A program made the position numbers and the translations under genes. From Pseudomonas sp. CFBP 13711 (lineage in GTDB: Bacteria; Pseudomonadota; Gammaproteobacteria; Pseudomonadales; Pseudomonadaceae), in NCBI RefSeq assembly GCF_014842265.1, contig NZ_JACYVI010000006.1:124001-188000 (forward strand): a stretch of DNA of 64,000 nucleotides, given 5' to 3'. The notes beneath the pieces were generated by a model that had not been told where the DNA came from, made no database searches, and saw nothing but the letters and a program-made list of their open reading frames with translations. Of the stretch, positions 37,512-46,831 are shown in pieces. Within the stretch, counting starts at the first letter, position 1; each line of letters starts with the position of its first letter.

Positions 37512-38348
37512 ATGCTGGATGCCACCCAACAACATGACGCCCCGCTGACGTCCGAACGGCTGATGCATTGGCATCGCTTGTTGTTTCCCGAGACGAACGC
37601 GCTGACGGCAAAGCCCATCCAGGTTGGCGTGCTTAGGGGCCCCGAACCCATGCAGGTCGTGTCCGGTCGCATTGACCGACCCGTGGTGCATTTCGAAACA
37701 CCTCCGCGCGAAGGCCTGGAGCAAAAGCTCGATGACTTTTTCTACTGGTTCAACAGTAGCCGCGCCGACCCTACCCTCGACCCGCTGATCCGCGCGGGCG
37801 TCGCACATTTCTGGTTCGTGACGCTGCACCCGTTCGACGATGGCAACGGACGTTTGACCCGCGCAATCACTGATCTGGCCATGGCCCAGGGCGAACACCA
37901 GGCCATACGCTTTTACGCCATGTCCGTCAGCATCCTAGCCCGCCGTCAGGACTACTACCGGATTCTGGAGGCGACCCAGCGCGGTGGGCTGAATATCACT
38001 GAGTGGCTCGTTTGGTTTTTGCAGACGCTGCTCCATACGTTTGAGCAGGCCATCCAGCGCATCGACCGGGTTTTGGCGAAGGCGAGATTCTGGCAAGCCC
38101 ATCGGGATGACGGGCTATCCACCGAGCAAATCAAAGTGCTCAACCGTTTGCTGAATGGCGACCTGTTGTCGGAGAGGCCGGACGCGGGTTTCACCGACGG
38201 CATCAGCGCCGCTCAATACCAGGCGCTCGCCAAGGTCAGTAAAGCCACCGCCACTCGGCATCTCGCAGATCTGTTGGGAAAAGACTGCCTGCGTAGACTT
38301 CCGGGCGGCGGGCGCAGCACCCGCTATCAGATCAACTGGCCCGACTGA
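37512..38348 (+). CDS. Fic family protein, N-terminally truncated
   Basis: 278 aa from the ATG at 37512. The Fic core motif HPFDDGNGRL is intact (nt 37827-37856), so the AMP-transfer catalytic loop is preserved, and the C-terminus ends in a winged-helix-like domain (SKATATRHLADLLGKDCLRRL). The family is normally about 370 aa. The missing N-terminal domain contains the inhibitory (S/T)xxxE(G/N) helix of class II Fic proteins. Homology seems to start at about 37497 (GLAEL), right after an in-frame TGA at 37491. No good ribosome site precedes the ATG. Probably a degraded gene; if translated it would lack self-inhibition. Confidence 0.75.
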   Translation: MLDATQQHDAPLTSERLMHWHRLLFPETNALTAKPIQVGVLRGPEPMQVVSGRIDRPVVHFETPPREGLEQKLDDFFYWFNSSRADPTLDPLIRAGVAHFWFVTLHPFDDGNGRLTRAITDLAMAQGEHQAIRFYAMSVSILARRQDYYRILEATQRGGLNITEWLVWFLQTLLHTFEQAIQRIDRVLAKARFWQAHRDDGLSTEQIKVLNRLLNGDLLSERPDAGFTDGISAAQYQALAKVSKATATRHLADLLGKDCLRRLPGGGRSTRYQINWPD

Positions 38349-38369
38349 TCATTACTCTCACGGTAATGA
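38349..38369. promoter_or_regulatory. Candidate MdcR (LysR-type) operator before mdcA
   Basis: TCATTAC (38349-38355), 7 nt, GTAATGA (38363-38369): a perfect 7+7 inverted repeat containing LysR-type T-N11-A. It starts directly after the Fic stop and 78 bp before the mdcA ATG, the position expected for an activator site. Confidence 0.55.
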
Positions 38370-38446
38370 TTAGCGCATTTGCTTGATTGATGCCGAGCCG
38401 CCGCCCCTCCTAATCTGCCCCACGACAGCGAACTCGTGGAGTCAGC

Positions 38447-40123
38447 ATGACCACAACAACGAAACTTGACCCGCGCTGGTCGCGTCGTCGCACTGAAAAA
38501 CTGCGACGGCTCGACCTGGTGCGTTCCTTCGCCGATGGCGTTGTACTGCCCACCGACAAGATTGTCGCGGCGCTTGAGGCGCTGATTGCGCCGGGCGATC
38601 GCGTGGTACTTGAAGGCAATAACCAGAAGCAGGCGGATTTCCTTTCGCGCTCACTGGTGAAGGCCGATCCCGGCAAGCTCCACGACCTGCACATGATCAT
38701 GCCCAGCGTGGGTCGGGCCGAGCATCTGGACCTGTTCGAACGTGGCATCGCCCGCAAGCTGGATTTCTCTTTCGCCGGTACCCAAAGCCTGCGCATCAGC
38801 CAGTTGCTGGAAGACGGCCTGCTGGAAATCGGCGCGATTCATACCTACATCGAGCTGTATTCCCGGCTGCTGGTCGACCTGATTCCCAACGTCGTGCTTT
38901 CGGCCGGTTTCATGGCTGACCGCGCCGGCAATATCTACACCGGCGCCAGCACCGAAGACACTCCCGCCCTGATCGAACCGGCCGCCTTCAGCGACGGCAT
39001 CGTCATCGTGCAGGTCAACCAGTTGGTGGATGACGTCAGCGACCTGCCGCGCGTGGACATCCCGGCGTCATGGGTCGACTTCGTGGTCGTCGCCGACAAG
39101 CCGTTCTACATCGAGCCGCTTTTCACCCGCGACCCGCGTCACATCAAGCCGGTGCACGTGCTGATGGCGATGATGGCGATTCGCGGGATCTACGAAAAAC
39201 ACAACGTTCAGTCCCTCAACCACGGCATTGGCTTTAACACCGCGGCGATCGAACTGATCCTGCCGACCTACGGTGAATCTCTGGGCCTGAAGGGCAAGAT
39301 CTGCCGCAACTGGACGCTCAACCCACACCCGACGCTGATCCCCGCCATCGAAAGCGGCTGGGTCGAAAGCGTGCATTGCTTCGGCACCGAACTGGGCATG
39401 GAAAACTACATTGCGGCACGGCCCGACGTGTTCTTCACCGGTCACGATGGCTCCATGCGCTCCAACCGGATGATGTGCCAGCTGGCCGGGCAATACGCGG
39501 TTGACCTGTTCATCGGCGCCACGCTGCAAGTCGACGGCGACGGCCATTCCTCCACCGTCACCCGCGGGCGCCTCGCCGGCTTCGGCGGCGCGCCGAACAT
39601 GGGCCACGACCCGCGCGGCCGACGTCACGCCACGCCTGCCTGGCTGGACATGCGCCAGCAGAGCGGTGACGGGCCGGACGCCTATCTTGAGCGCGGCAAG
39701 AAGCTTGTCGTGCAAATGGTCGAGACCTTCCAGGAGGGCGGCAAACCCACGTTCGTCGAGACACTGGATGCCGTCGAAGTCGCGAAAAAAAGCGGCATGC
39801 CTCTGGCGCCGATCATGATCTACGGCGACGACGTCACTCACCTGGTGACCGAAGAAGGCATCGCCTATCTGTACAAGGCGCGCAGCCTGGAAGAGCGTCA
39901 GGCCATGATCGCCGCCGTCGCTGGCGTGACCTCCATCGGCCTGCGCCACAACCCCAAAGACACCGCCCGTATGCGCCGCGAAGGGCTGATCGCGCTCCCC
40001 GAAGACCTGGGCATTCGCCGCACCGACGCCAGCCGCGAACTGCTTGCCGCCAAGAGCATCGCCGAACTGGTGGAATGGTCCGGCGGTTTGTACAACCCGC
40101 CTGCGAAATTCAGGAGCTGGTGA
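38447..40123 (+). CDS. mdcA: Malonate decarboxylase alpha subunit (acetyl-S-ACP:malonate ACP transferase)
   Basis: 558 aa CoA-transferase-like subunit that exchanges acetyl for malonyl on the acyl carrier MdcC. Family-length, with conserved blocks such as [20 protein letters not shown] and [20 protein letters not shown]. First gene of mdcABCDEGH-madLM, with GTGGAG 7-8 nt before the ATG. The TGA stop overlaps the mdcB ATG by one base. Cytoplasmic. Confidence 0.97.
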   Translation: MTTTTKLDPRWSRRRTEKLRRLDLVRSFADGVVLPTDKIVAALEALIAPGDRVVLEGNNQKQADFLSRSLVKADPGKLHDLHMIMPSVGRAEHLDLFERGIARKLDFSFAGTQSLRISQLLEDGLLEIGAIHTYIELYSRLLVDLIPNVVLSAGFMADRAGNIYTGASTEDTPALIEPAAFSDGIVIVQVNQLVDDVSDLPRVDIPASWVDFVVVADKPFYIEPLFTRDPRHIKPVHVLMAMMAIRGIYEKHNVQSLNHGIGFNTAAIELILPTYGESLGLKGKICRNWTLNPHPTLIPAIESGWVESVHCFGTELGMENYIAARPDVFFTGHDGSMRSNRMMCQLAGQYAVDLFIGATLQVDGDGHSSTVTRGRLAGFGGAPNMGHDPRGRRHATPAWLDMRQQSGDGPDAYLERGKKLVVQMVETFQEGGKPTFVETLDAVEVAKKSGMPLAPIMIYGDDVTHLVTEEGIAYLYKARSLEERQAMIAAVAGVTSIGLRHNPKDTARMRREGLIALPEDLGIRRTDASRELLAAKSIAELVEWSGGLYNPPAKFRSW

Positions 40124-41025
40124 TGCGCGCATTCAACGTAGCTTTCGAGACTTTCGATGCCGCGCCCGGTTCTGCCTCGCTGGCTGATCGCCTGGCTGAT
40201 CTGGCGGTTGATGCACTGATCGACGAAGCCGACCTGTCGCCAAAACCGGCGCTGGTTGATCGTCGCAGCAGTGGCGCCCACACGGACCTGCACCTGGGTC
40301 TGATGCACGCATCAGCGCTGTCGCTATGGCCCGCGTTCAAGCAGATGGCCGACGCCGCCATTGCCATCGGCGAGATCAATCCGCTGTTGCGGGAAACCAT
40401 CGGACGCCTCGGTCGCGAAGGCGAAGCGGCGATGATGCGCACGACCAACGGGGTGAATACCCATCGCGGCGCGATCTGGGCACTGGGTTTGCTGGTCACC
40501 GCGGCAGCACTGAATCCCGATGAGCTTTCCCCGGAAGCGCTTTGCCAACGTGCTGGCGATCTGGCCTTGATCGAGGATCGTCACCAGACCGCCAACCAGA
40601 GCCACAGCCATGGCCAAACCGTTGCGCAGAAATACGGCGCAATGGGCGCCCGGGAGCAAGCGCAAGCGGGTTTCCCTGCCGTCATCCAAACCGGCTTGCC
40701 GCAACTCCTCCGCAGCCGCGGCGCCGGACATGGCGAGCAGAACGCGCGACTCGATGCGCTGCTGGCGATCATGACCACGCTGTCCGATACCTGCGTGCTG
40801 TATCGCGCGGGTGAAGCAGGCCTGCACGCCGTGCAACACGGTGCGCAGCGGGTACTGGACGCCGGCGGCAGCGCGACCCTCAGCGGCCGTCGCGCGCTGA
40901 ATCAGCTGGATCAACAACTGCTGGGCCTGAACGCCTCCCCCGGCGGCGCCGCCGATTTGCTCGCCGCTTGCCTGTTTATTGATCGCCTGGAGCCTGCGCT
41001 CGGCGATGCAACGAGGAACGTCTGA
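40123..41025 (+). CDS. mdcB: Triphosphoribosyl-dephospho-CoA synthase MdcB
   Basis: 300 aa CitG-family enzyme making the prosthetic-group precursor 2'-(5''-triphosphoribosyl)-3'-dephospho-CoA from ATP and dephospho-CoA for MdcC. Conserved [20 protein letters not shown] and [30 protein letters not shown] region are present. Start at the ATG at 40123, inside the mdcA stop. Confidence 0.96.
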   Translation: MRAFNVAFETFDAAPGSASLADRLADLAVDALIDEADLSPKPALVDRRSSGAHTDLHLGLMHASALSLWPAFKQMADAAIAIGEINPLLRETIGRLGREGEAAMMRTTNGVNTHRGAIWALGLLVTAAALNPDELSPEALCQRAGDLALIEDRHQTANQSHSHGQTVAQKYGAMGAREQAQAGFPAVIQTGLPQLLRSRGAGHGEQNARLDALLAIMTTLSDTCVLYRAGEAGLHAVQHGAQRVLDAGGSATLSGRRALNQLDQQLLGLNASPGGAADLLAACLFIDRLEPALGDATRNV

Positions 41026-41027
41026 TC

Positions 41028-41327
41028 ATGGAAACCCTTTCTTTTGAATTCCCCGCCGGGCAGCCGCCAAGGGGGCGCGCGCTGGTGGGTTGTGTCGGTT
41101 CGGGTGATCTGGAAGTGCTGCTTGAACCGGGCCAGCCGGGCAAGCTGACGATTCAGGTGCTGACGTCGGTCAACGGCAGTTCGGCGCGCTGGGAAAACCT
41201 CTTTCAGCGCATGTTCGACGGCCAAACGCCGCCGGCCATGAGCATCGACATTCATGATTTCGGCGCCACGCCGGGCGTGGTTCGGCTGCGCCTGGAGCAA
41301 GGTTTCGAGGAGGTCGGTCATGACTGA
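41028..41327 (+). CDS. mdcC: Malonate decarboxylase acyl carrier protein (delta subunit)
   Basis: 99 aa acyl carrier. The serine that carries the phosphoribosyl-dephospho-CoA arm is S25 in VGCVGSGDLEVL. Two nt after mdcB, and overlapping mdcD by 8 nt. Confidence 0.96.
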   Translation: METLSFEFPAGQPPRGRALVGCVGSGDLEVLLEPGQPGKLTIQVLTSVNGSSARWENLFQRMFDGQTPPAMSIDIHDFGATPGVVRLRLEQGFEEVGHD

Positions 41328-42171
41328 CAGCACGCGGCTTCTGCAGCAGCACAGTTTCGTCGAGCTCGGCGCCCGGCAACGCGCGCGCGCACTGCTGGAT
41401 GACGGCAGTTTTCGTGAGCTGATCGATCCCTTCGAGCGCCTCGTCTCCCCTTGGCTCGCCAAGCAAGGCGTCGTCCCCCAGGCCGACGATGGCGTGGTGA
41501 TCGCCAAAGGCACGATCGAGGGCAAACCGGTGGTGATCTGCGCCATCGAGGGCGGCTTTCAAGGCGGGAGCATGGGCGAAGTCGGCGGCGCGAAGATGGC
41601 TGGCGCGCTGGAGCTGGCCGCCGAAGACAATCGCAAGGGCATTCCCACCGCAGCCGTTCTGTTGCTGGAAACCGGGGGCGTTCGCTTGCAGGAAGCCAAT
41701 CTCGGACTGGCGGCCATCGCTGACATTCACGCCGCGATTGTTGATCTGCGTCGCTATCAGCCGGTGATCGGCGTAGTGGCAGGCAGCGTCGGCTGCTTCG
41801 GCGGCATGTCGATTGCGGCGGGCTTGTGCAGTTATCTGGTCGTCACTCAGGAAGCGCGTCTCGGCCTGAACGGCCCGCAAGTGATCGAGCAGGAAGCCGG
41901 CATTGAAGAATACGACTCCCGCGACCGGCCGTTCATCTGGAGCCTGACCGGGGGCGAGCAACGTTTTGCCAGCGGTCTGGTGGACGCCTTTGTCGCCGAC
42001 GACATCAGCGCCATTCAGCAACAGGTGCATGCGTTGTTGCACAAGGGCAAGCCCGAGCAGGAACGCAGCAGTCGATACGCGTGGTTCCTCGAGCGTTTGT
42101 CGCACGTGGAGACTGCCCAGCAGATAGCGCCCGCTTCGGTGCGCGCTGCCTATCAAGGAGACCGGTCATGA
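41320..42171 (+). CDS. mdcD: Malonate decarboxylase beta subunit
   Basis: 283 aa crotonase/carboxyltransferase-fold subunit; with MdcE it decarboxylates malonyl-S-ACP to acetyl-S-ACP. Conserved GGSMGEVGGAKMAGALELA and VGCFGGMSIAAGL are seen. Start at the ATG at 41320 (MTDSTRLLQQHSF), internal to the mdcC end. Its TGA overlaps the mdcE ATG (ATGA). Confidence 0.96.
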   Translation: MTDSTRLLQQHSFVELGARQRARALLDDGSFRELIDPFERLVSPWLAKQGVVPQADDGVVIAKGTIEGKPVVICAIEGGFQGGSMGEVGGAKMAGALELAAEDNRKGIPTAAVLLLETGGVRLQEANLGLAAIADIHAAIVDLRRYQPVIGVVAGSVGCFGGMSIAAGLCSYLVVTQEARLGLNGPQVIEQEAGIEEYDSRDRPFIWSLTGGEQRFASGLVDAFVADDISAIQQQVHALLHKGKPEQERSSRYAWFLERLSHVETAQQIAPASVRAAYQGDRS

Positions 42172-42971
42172 GTGCTTACTCACTCCGTGGATTGAACTGG
42201 TTCAACGCGCTGGCCGCAAACGCTGCTGAAGTGGCGGGGCTGCCGGCGTCGGTGAAAGCAGCGGATGGCGTACTGGGTGATCGCCCGGCGCGATTCCTGG
42301 CGGTGGTCGCTGACCCTGCCAACCGCTTTCCCCGCGCACAAAGCGGCGAAGTCGGATTGCTTGAAGGATGGGGTCTGGCCCAGGCCGTGGACGGCGCCAT
42401 CGAACTGGATCGGGACAGCGACAGCAAGCGGACATTGATCGCGATCATCGACGTGCCGAGTCAGGCCTATGGCCGCCGCGAAGAAGCGCTGGGTATTCAC
42501 CAGGCACTGGCCGGCGCGGTTGACGCCTATGCTCGGGCGCGCCTGGCCGGGCATCCGGTAATTGGCCTACTGGTCGGCAAAGCGATGTCCGGTGCGTTTC
42601 TCGCCCACGGCTATCAGGCCAATCGGCTGATTGCCCTGCGCGACCCGGGTGTGATGGTTCACGCCATGGGCAAGGCATCTGCAGCGCGGGTGACACTGCG
42701 CAGCGTCGAGGAACTGGAAAAACTCGCTGCCAGCGTGCCGCCGATGGCCTACGACATCGACAGCTACGCCAGCCTCGGTTTGCTGTGGGAAACCCTGTCG
42801 GTCAGCCAGATCGAACAGCCCAGCGTTTCGGATATCACCCTGGTTCAGGACTGCCTGATTGCAGCGATCAAAGACACCTTGGCCGGCGCCAATGACCTGA
42901 GTTCACGCCTCGGCGCGCCGAACCGTGGGGCGTCGTCGAAAGTCCGCGAGCTGTTGCGGGCGCAGTGGTAA
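42168..42971 (+). CDS. mdcE: Malonate decarboxylase gamma subunit
   Basis: 267 aa carboxyltransferase-fold partner of MdcD; GKAMSGAFLAHGYQANRLIAL and MVHAMGKASAARVT are the conserved blocks. Coupled to mdcD by an ATGA overlap and to mdcG by TAATG. Confidence 0.96.
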   Translation: MSAYSLRGLNWFNALAANAAEVAGLPASVKAADGVLGDRPARFLAVVADPANRFPRAQSGEVGLLEGWGLAQAVDGAIELDRDSDSKRTLIAIIDVPSQAYGRREEALGIHQALAGAVDAYARARLAGHPVIGLLVGKAMSGAFLAHGYQANRLIALRDPGVMVHAMGKASAARVTLRSVEELEKLAASVPPMAYDIDSYASLGLLWETLSVSQIEQPSVSDITLVQDCLIAAIKDTLAGANDLSSRLGAPNRGASSKVRELLRAQW

Positions 42972-43597
42972 TGAGTAGTTCCCAGCCGGTGCTGCCCCAC
43001 GACCTGTTGTGGGCTCTGCCGACGGCTGCGTTGCCGATCGACGCGCCGGCGTGGGCGTTCGAGGCCATCGGCCTCGGTCATCCGGTGGTAGTGCGCCGCG
43101 CTCGTGTCGGGGCAGGACTGGTAGCGGTGGGCGTGAGAGGTCAGTCCCGGGATCAGCGCTACGCCACCCACATGAAACTTGATGATGTGCAGCGGCGCGT
43201 GCGGCCTGAGGCGTTGATCGACATGACGGCTGACGCTGATTGGCCGGCGTTGCGAGCCTTGCAGCAGATTCGTCCAGTGATGGACGCGCTCGGCCTGCCG
43301 TGGGGCGTGGCGGGTGGCGCCGGTTTCGAGCTGGCGAGTGGCGTAGCCGTGCTGCACGCGGACAGCGATCTCGATCTCATCTTGCGCACCCCGGATTTTC
43401 TTGATCGCCAGCACGCCGGTCGTTTGGTCGATCAGCTTGCCAGCGCGGTGTGTCGCATCGACCTTCAGTTGCAAACCCCCTTTGGTGCAGTCGCGCTGCG
43501 CGAGTGGGCAGGACCGTCACGCCAGGTGCTGCTCAAAGCCGAAGACGGCGCGCGGCTTGTGGATAACCCTTGGCTGGCGCAGGCGGTTGCGGCATGA
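42971..43597 (+). CDS. mdcG: Holo-ACP synthase MdcG (phosphoribosyl-dephospho-CoA transferase)
   Basis: 208 aa nucleotidyltransferase-like enzyme that loads the prosthetic group onto MdcC S25. The nucleotidyltransferase motif WGVAGGAGFELASG with acidic DSDLDLIL downstream is visible. ATG at 42971 overlaps the mdcE TAA; its end overlaps mdcH. Confidence 0.95.
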   Translation: MSSSQPVLPHDLLWALPTAALPIDAPAWAFEAIGLGHPVVVRRARVGAGLVAVGVRGQSRDQRYATHMKLDDVQRRVRPEALIDMTADADWPALRALQQIRPVMDALGLPWGVAGGAGFELASGVAVLHADSDLDLILRTPDFLDRQHAGRLVDQLASAVCRIDLQLQTPFGAVALREWAGPSRQVLLKAEDGARLVDNPWLAQAVAA

Positions 43598-44529
43598 GCA
43601 GTTTCTGGGCGTTTCCCGGCCAGGGCGCGCAACAGCCGGGCATGCTCCACGGGCTGCCGGAGCACTCCTTGGTTGAACAGTGCCTGGCAGAAGCGAGCGC
43701 TGCATTGAGCGAGGACGTCCTGACGCTGGATACGGCCGCCTCCCTGCAATCGACGCGAGCTGTTCAGCTGTGCCTGTTAATCGCGGGCGTCGCCTGCGCC
43801 CGAGTGCTGATGGCCGATGGGAACCCCCCCGACATGGTCGCAGGTTTGTCCATCGGTGCTTATCCGGCGGCGGTGATCGCGGAGGCTCTGGATTTTTCAG
43901 ATGCGGTGCGTCTGGTGGCGCTGCGGGGTGAGCTGATGCAGAGCGCTTATCCACAGGGCTACGGCATGACCGCGCTGATCGGGCTGGACCAACCCACGGT
44001 CGAAAGCCTGATCGCACGCATTCACAGCGTTGAGACGCCGGTCTATCTGGCCAACATCAACGCTGATACCCAGTTCGTTATTGCTGGCCGAGACGAAGCC
44101 ATAACGGCCGTCGCTGCGCTCGCAAAAGAGCAGGGCGCTGCGGCGGCCAAGCGGCTGGCGGTCAGCGTACCGTCCCATTGCGAACTGCTGGCCGAACCGG
44201 CACGCGCCCTTGCCGATGCATTCGCACGAGTTTCCGTGAAAGCGCCGACGCTGAAATACCTCAGCGGCAGCACCGCGCGGCCGATGCTCAGCGCCGACAA
44301 GGTCCGCGACGATCTGGCGTTCAACATGTGCCGGGTGATCGACTGGCGCAGCACGGTGCAAACCGTCTACGAGCGAGGTGCGCGGCTGCACATCGAACTG
44401 CCGCCGGGCACCGTGCTGACAGGCCTGGCGCGTCGCGTTTTCGAACAAGGATCGGTCGTCGCCTTTCAGGGCGCCCGGCTGGACACGCTCAGCGCGCTGT
44501 CGCGAGAGGAGGAACGCCGCCACTCATAA
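43594..44529 (+). CDS. mdcH: Malonate decarboxylase epsilon subunit (malonyl-CoA:ACP transacylase)
   Basis: 311 aa FabD-like transacylase that primes MdcC with malonyl or acetyl groups. N-terminal FPGQGAQQPGM and nucleophile GLSIGAY (S86) are intact, with the second catalytic region around SVPSHCELLAEPA (His). ATG at 43594 overlaps mdcG (ATGA). Confidence 0.95.
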   Translation: MSSFWAFPGQGAQQPGMLHGLPEHSLVEQCLAEASAALSEDVLTLDTAASLQSTRAVQLCLLIAGVACARVLMADGNPPDMVAGLSIGAYPAAVIAEALDFSDAVRLVALRGELMQSAYPQGYGMTALIGLDQPTVESLIARIHSVETPVYLANINADTQFVIAGRDEAITAVAALAKEQGAAAAKRLAVSVPSHCELLAEPARALADAFARVSVKAPTLKYLSGSTARPMLSADKVRDDLAFNMCRVIDWRSTVQTVYERGARLHIELPPGTVLTGLARRVFEQGSVVAFQGARLDTLSALSREEERRHS

Positions 44530-44596
44530 ACCGACTGCTGCTTTCGAAGGAACACAAAAACAACAACTTCGACGATGCAATTTGAGGATAAGAACA

Positions 44597-45031
44597 ATGG
44601 TGATTTATGGCGTGGCGTTACTCGCAATCTGCACCCTCGCGGGGGTGATTCTCGGTGATCTGCTCGGCGTGCTGCTGGGCGTAAAATCCAACGTGGGCGG
44701 CGTGGGGATCGCGATGATCCTGCTGATCTGCGCGCGGCTGTTCATGCAAAAGCGTGGCGGCATGAGCGAAGGCTGCGAAATGGGCGTCGGCTTCTGGGGC
44801 GCCATGTACATCCCGGTCGTCGTGGCCATGGCCGCTCAGCAAAACGTCGTGACGGCGCTCAAGGGCGGGCCGATCGCGGTCATCGCGGCGGTGGTGTCGG
44901 TGGTGGTCTGTGGCTGCACGATTGCAGTCATCAGCCGCATCAACAAGGGCGAGCCACTGCCCAAAGAAGACGAACTCGCGCACCCGCTGCCGGTGATCGC
45001 GCCGACTGTTTCGCCAGCAGGAGGCCGCTGA
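44597..45031 (+). CDS. madL: Malonate transporter subunit MadL
   Basis: 144 aa membrane protein with about four helices and a GVKSNVGGVGIAMILLI motif characteristic of MadL. With MadM it forms a malonate:Na+ symporter. ATG at 44597 preceded by GAGGATAAGAAC is chosen over an ATG five codons upstream. Between mdcH and madM. Confidence 0.93.
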   Translation: MVIYGVALLAICTLAGVILGDLLGVLLGVKSNVGGVGIAMILLICARLFMQKRGGMSEGCEMGVGFWGAMYIPVVVAMAAQQNVVTALKGGPIAVIAAVVSVVVCGCTIAVISRINKGEPLPKEDELAHPLPVIAPTVSPAGGR

Positions 45032-45032
45032 T

Positions 45033-45797
45033 ATGTGGGAGCTCATTCAGAAAGACCTGATCAGCCAGGGCCTGGTCACCGCGTTCGCCGTGGTGGGCGT
45101 GGTGATGTGGATTTCGGTGGTGCTGTCCAAGCGCCTGACGTTCGGGCGCATTCATGGTTCGGCCATTGCGATCGTCATCGGCCTGGTGCTGGCGTGGGTG
45201 GGTGGCACGATGACCGGTGGCCAGAAAGGGCTGGCGGACCTGGCGTTGTTCTCCGGGATCGGCCTGATGGGCGGGTCGATGCTGCGTGATTTCGCCATCG
45301 TCGCCACGGCCTTCGAAGTGCAGGCCACCGAAGCGAAAAAGGCCGGCTGGATCGGCGCGTTCTCGCTGCTGTTGGGTACGTTGCTGCCATTCATTGTCGG
45401 TTGCTGTGTGGCGTACGCGTTTGGCTATCGCGATGCGGTGAGCATCACCACCATTGGCGCGGGCGCAGTGACGTACATCGTCGGGCCGGTGACCGGTGCG
45501 GCATTGGGCGCGACCTCGGATGTGATGGCGCTGTCGATCGCGACCGGTCTGATCAAAGCCATTCTGGTGATGGTCGGCACCCCGATGGCTGCGCGCTGGA
45601 TGGGGCTGGATAACCCGCGCTCGGCGATGGTTTTCGGCGGTCTGGCCGGCACCGTGAGCGGCGTGACGGCCGGATTGGCGGCGACGGACCGGCGGCTGGT
45701 GCCTTACGGCGCGCTCACGGCGACCTTCCACACGGGGCTCGGCTGCCTGCTGGGGCCTTCGCTGCTGTACTTCATCGTGCGCGGGATTTTGGGCTGA
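45033..45797 (+). CDS. madM: Malonate transporter subunit MadM
   Basis: 254 aa with about seven membrane helices; partner of MadL. Begins 1 nt after the madL stop. Last gene of the malonate operon; followed by the second REP array, which may protect or end the transcript. Confidence 0.94.
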   Translation: MWELIQKDLISQGLVTAFAVVGVVMWISVVLSKRLTFGRIHGSAIAIVIGLVLAWVGGTMTGGQKGLADLALFSGIGLMGGSMLRDFAIVATAFEVQATEAKKAGWIGAFSLLLGTLLPFIVGCCVAYAFGYRDAVSITTIGAGAVTYIVGPVTGAALGATSDVMALSIATGLIKAILVMVGTPMAARWMGLDNPRSAMVFGGLAGTVSGVTAGLAATDRRLVPYGALTATFHTGLGCLLGPSLLYFIVRGILG

Positions 45798-45872
45798 GGC
45801 TTTGGGATGCGTGGCCTCAGCAACGTGCTGCCGTTCCGCGCCAGAACGCTGATGTATCTGCCGGCATCGGAA

Positions 45873-46815
45873 TTGCGGGAGCGAGCTTGCTCGCGAAGGG
45901 GCCGGTACATCCGCTACAAATTTAGCGCTTGAAATGCCATCTTCGTGAGCAAGCTCACTCCCACAAGGGTGTGTCTGCTGCGAGAAAGCGCGGTGTCAGA
46001 AGGCGCCGCAGATGTATCTACTGACAGGTAATTTGTGGGAGCGAGCTTGCTCGCGAAGGGGTCGGTACAGCCACCAAACTTTCAGCGACTGAAATGCCAT
46101 CTTCGTGAGCAAGCTCACTCCCACAAGGGATGTGTTTGATGCAAGAAAGCGCGGTGTCAGACGACGCCGCAGATGTATCTACTGACAGGTAATTTGTGGG
46201 AGCGAGCTTGCTCGCGAAGGGGCCGGTACATCCACCAAACTTTCAGCGGCTGAAATGCCGTCTTCGTGAGCAAGCTCACTCCCACAGGGGATGTGTTTGA
46301 TGCAAGAAAGCGCGGTGTGAGAAGACGCCGCAGATGTATCTACTGACAGGTAATTTGTGGGAGCGACCGGGGTGGCGATCCACCTTGCTCGCGAATGGGC
46401 AGGTGCATCCGCTATAAATTCAGCGGCTGAAATGCCGTCTTCGTGAGCAAGCTCACTCCCACAGGGGATGTGTTTGATGCAAGAAAGCGCGGTGTCAGAA
46501 GGCGCCGCAGATGTATCTACTGACAGGTAATTTGTGGGAGCGACCGGGGTGGCGATCCACCTTGCTCGCGAAGGGGTCGGTACAGCCACCAAACTTTCAG
46601 CGACTGAAATGCCATCTTCGTGAGCAAGCTCACTCCCACAAGGGATGTGTTTGATGCAAGAAAGCGCGGTGTCAGAAGACGCCGCAGATGTATCTACTGA
46701 CAGGTAATTTGTGGGAGCGACCGGGGTGGCGATCCACCTTGCTCGCGAAGGGGCCGGTACATCCACCAAACTTTCAGCGACTGAAATGCCATCTTCGTGA
46801 GCAAGCTCTCTTCCA
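45873..46815. repeat. Tandem array of six REP-pair units, last three with expanded apex
   Basis: Left half-sites begin at 45875, 46035, 46196, 46357, 46534 and 46711. Units 1-3 have period 160-161 bp; units 4 and 5 are 177 bp because the left half GTGGGAGCGA-GC-TTGCTCGC has GC replaced by CCGGGGTGGCGATCCACC (+16 bp). Unit 6 carries the same insert and its right half is degenerate (GAGCAAGCTCTCTTCCAC). Linker AGAAAGCGCGGTGT and CAGATGTATCTACTGACAGG recur in every unit. It fills the gap between madM and mdcR; no gene seen. Confidence 0.92.
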
Positions 46816-46831
46816 CACGGGGGAGTCAGAC

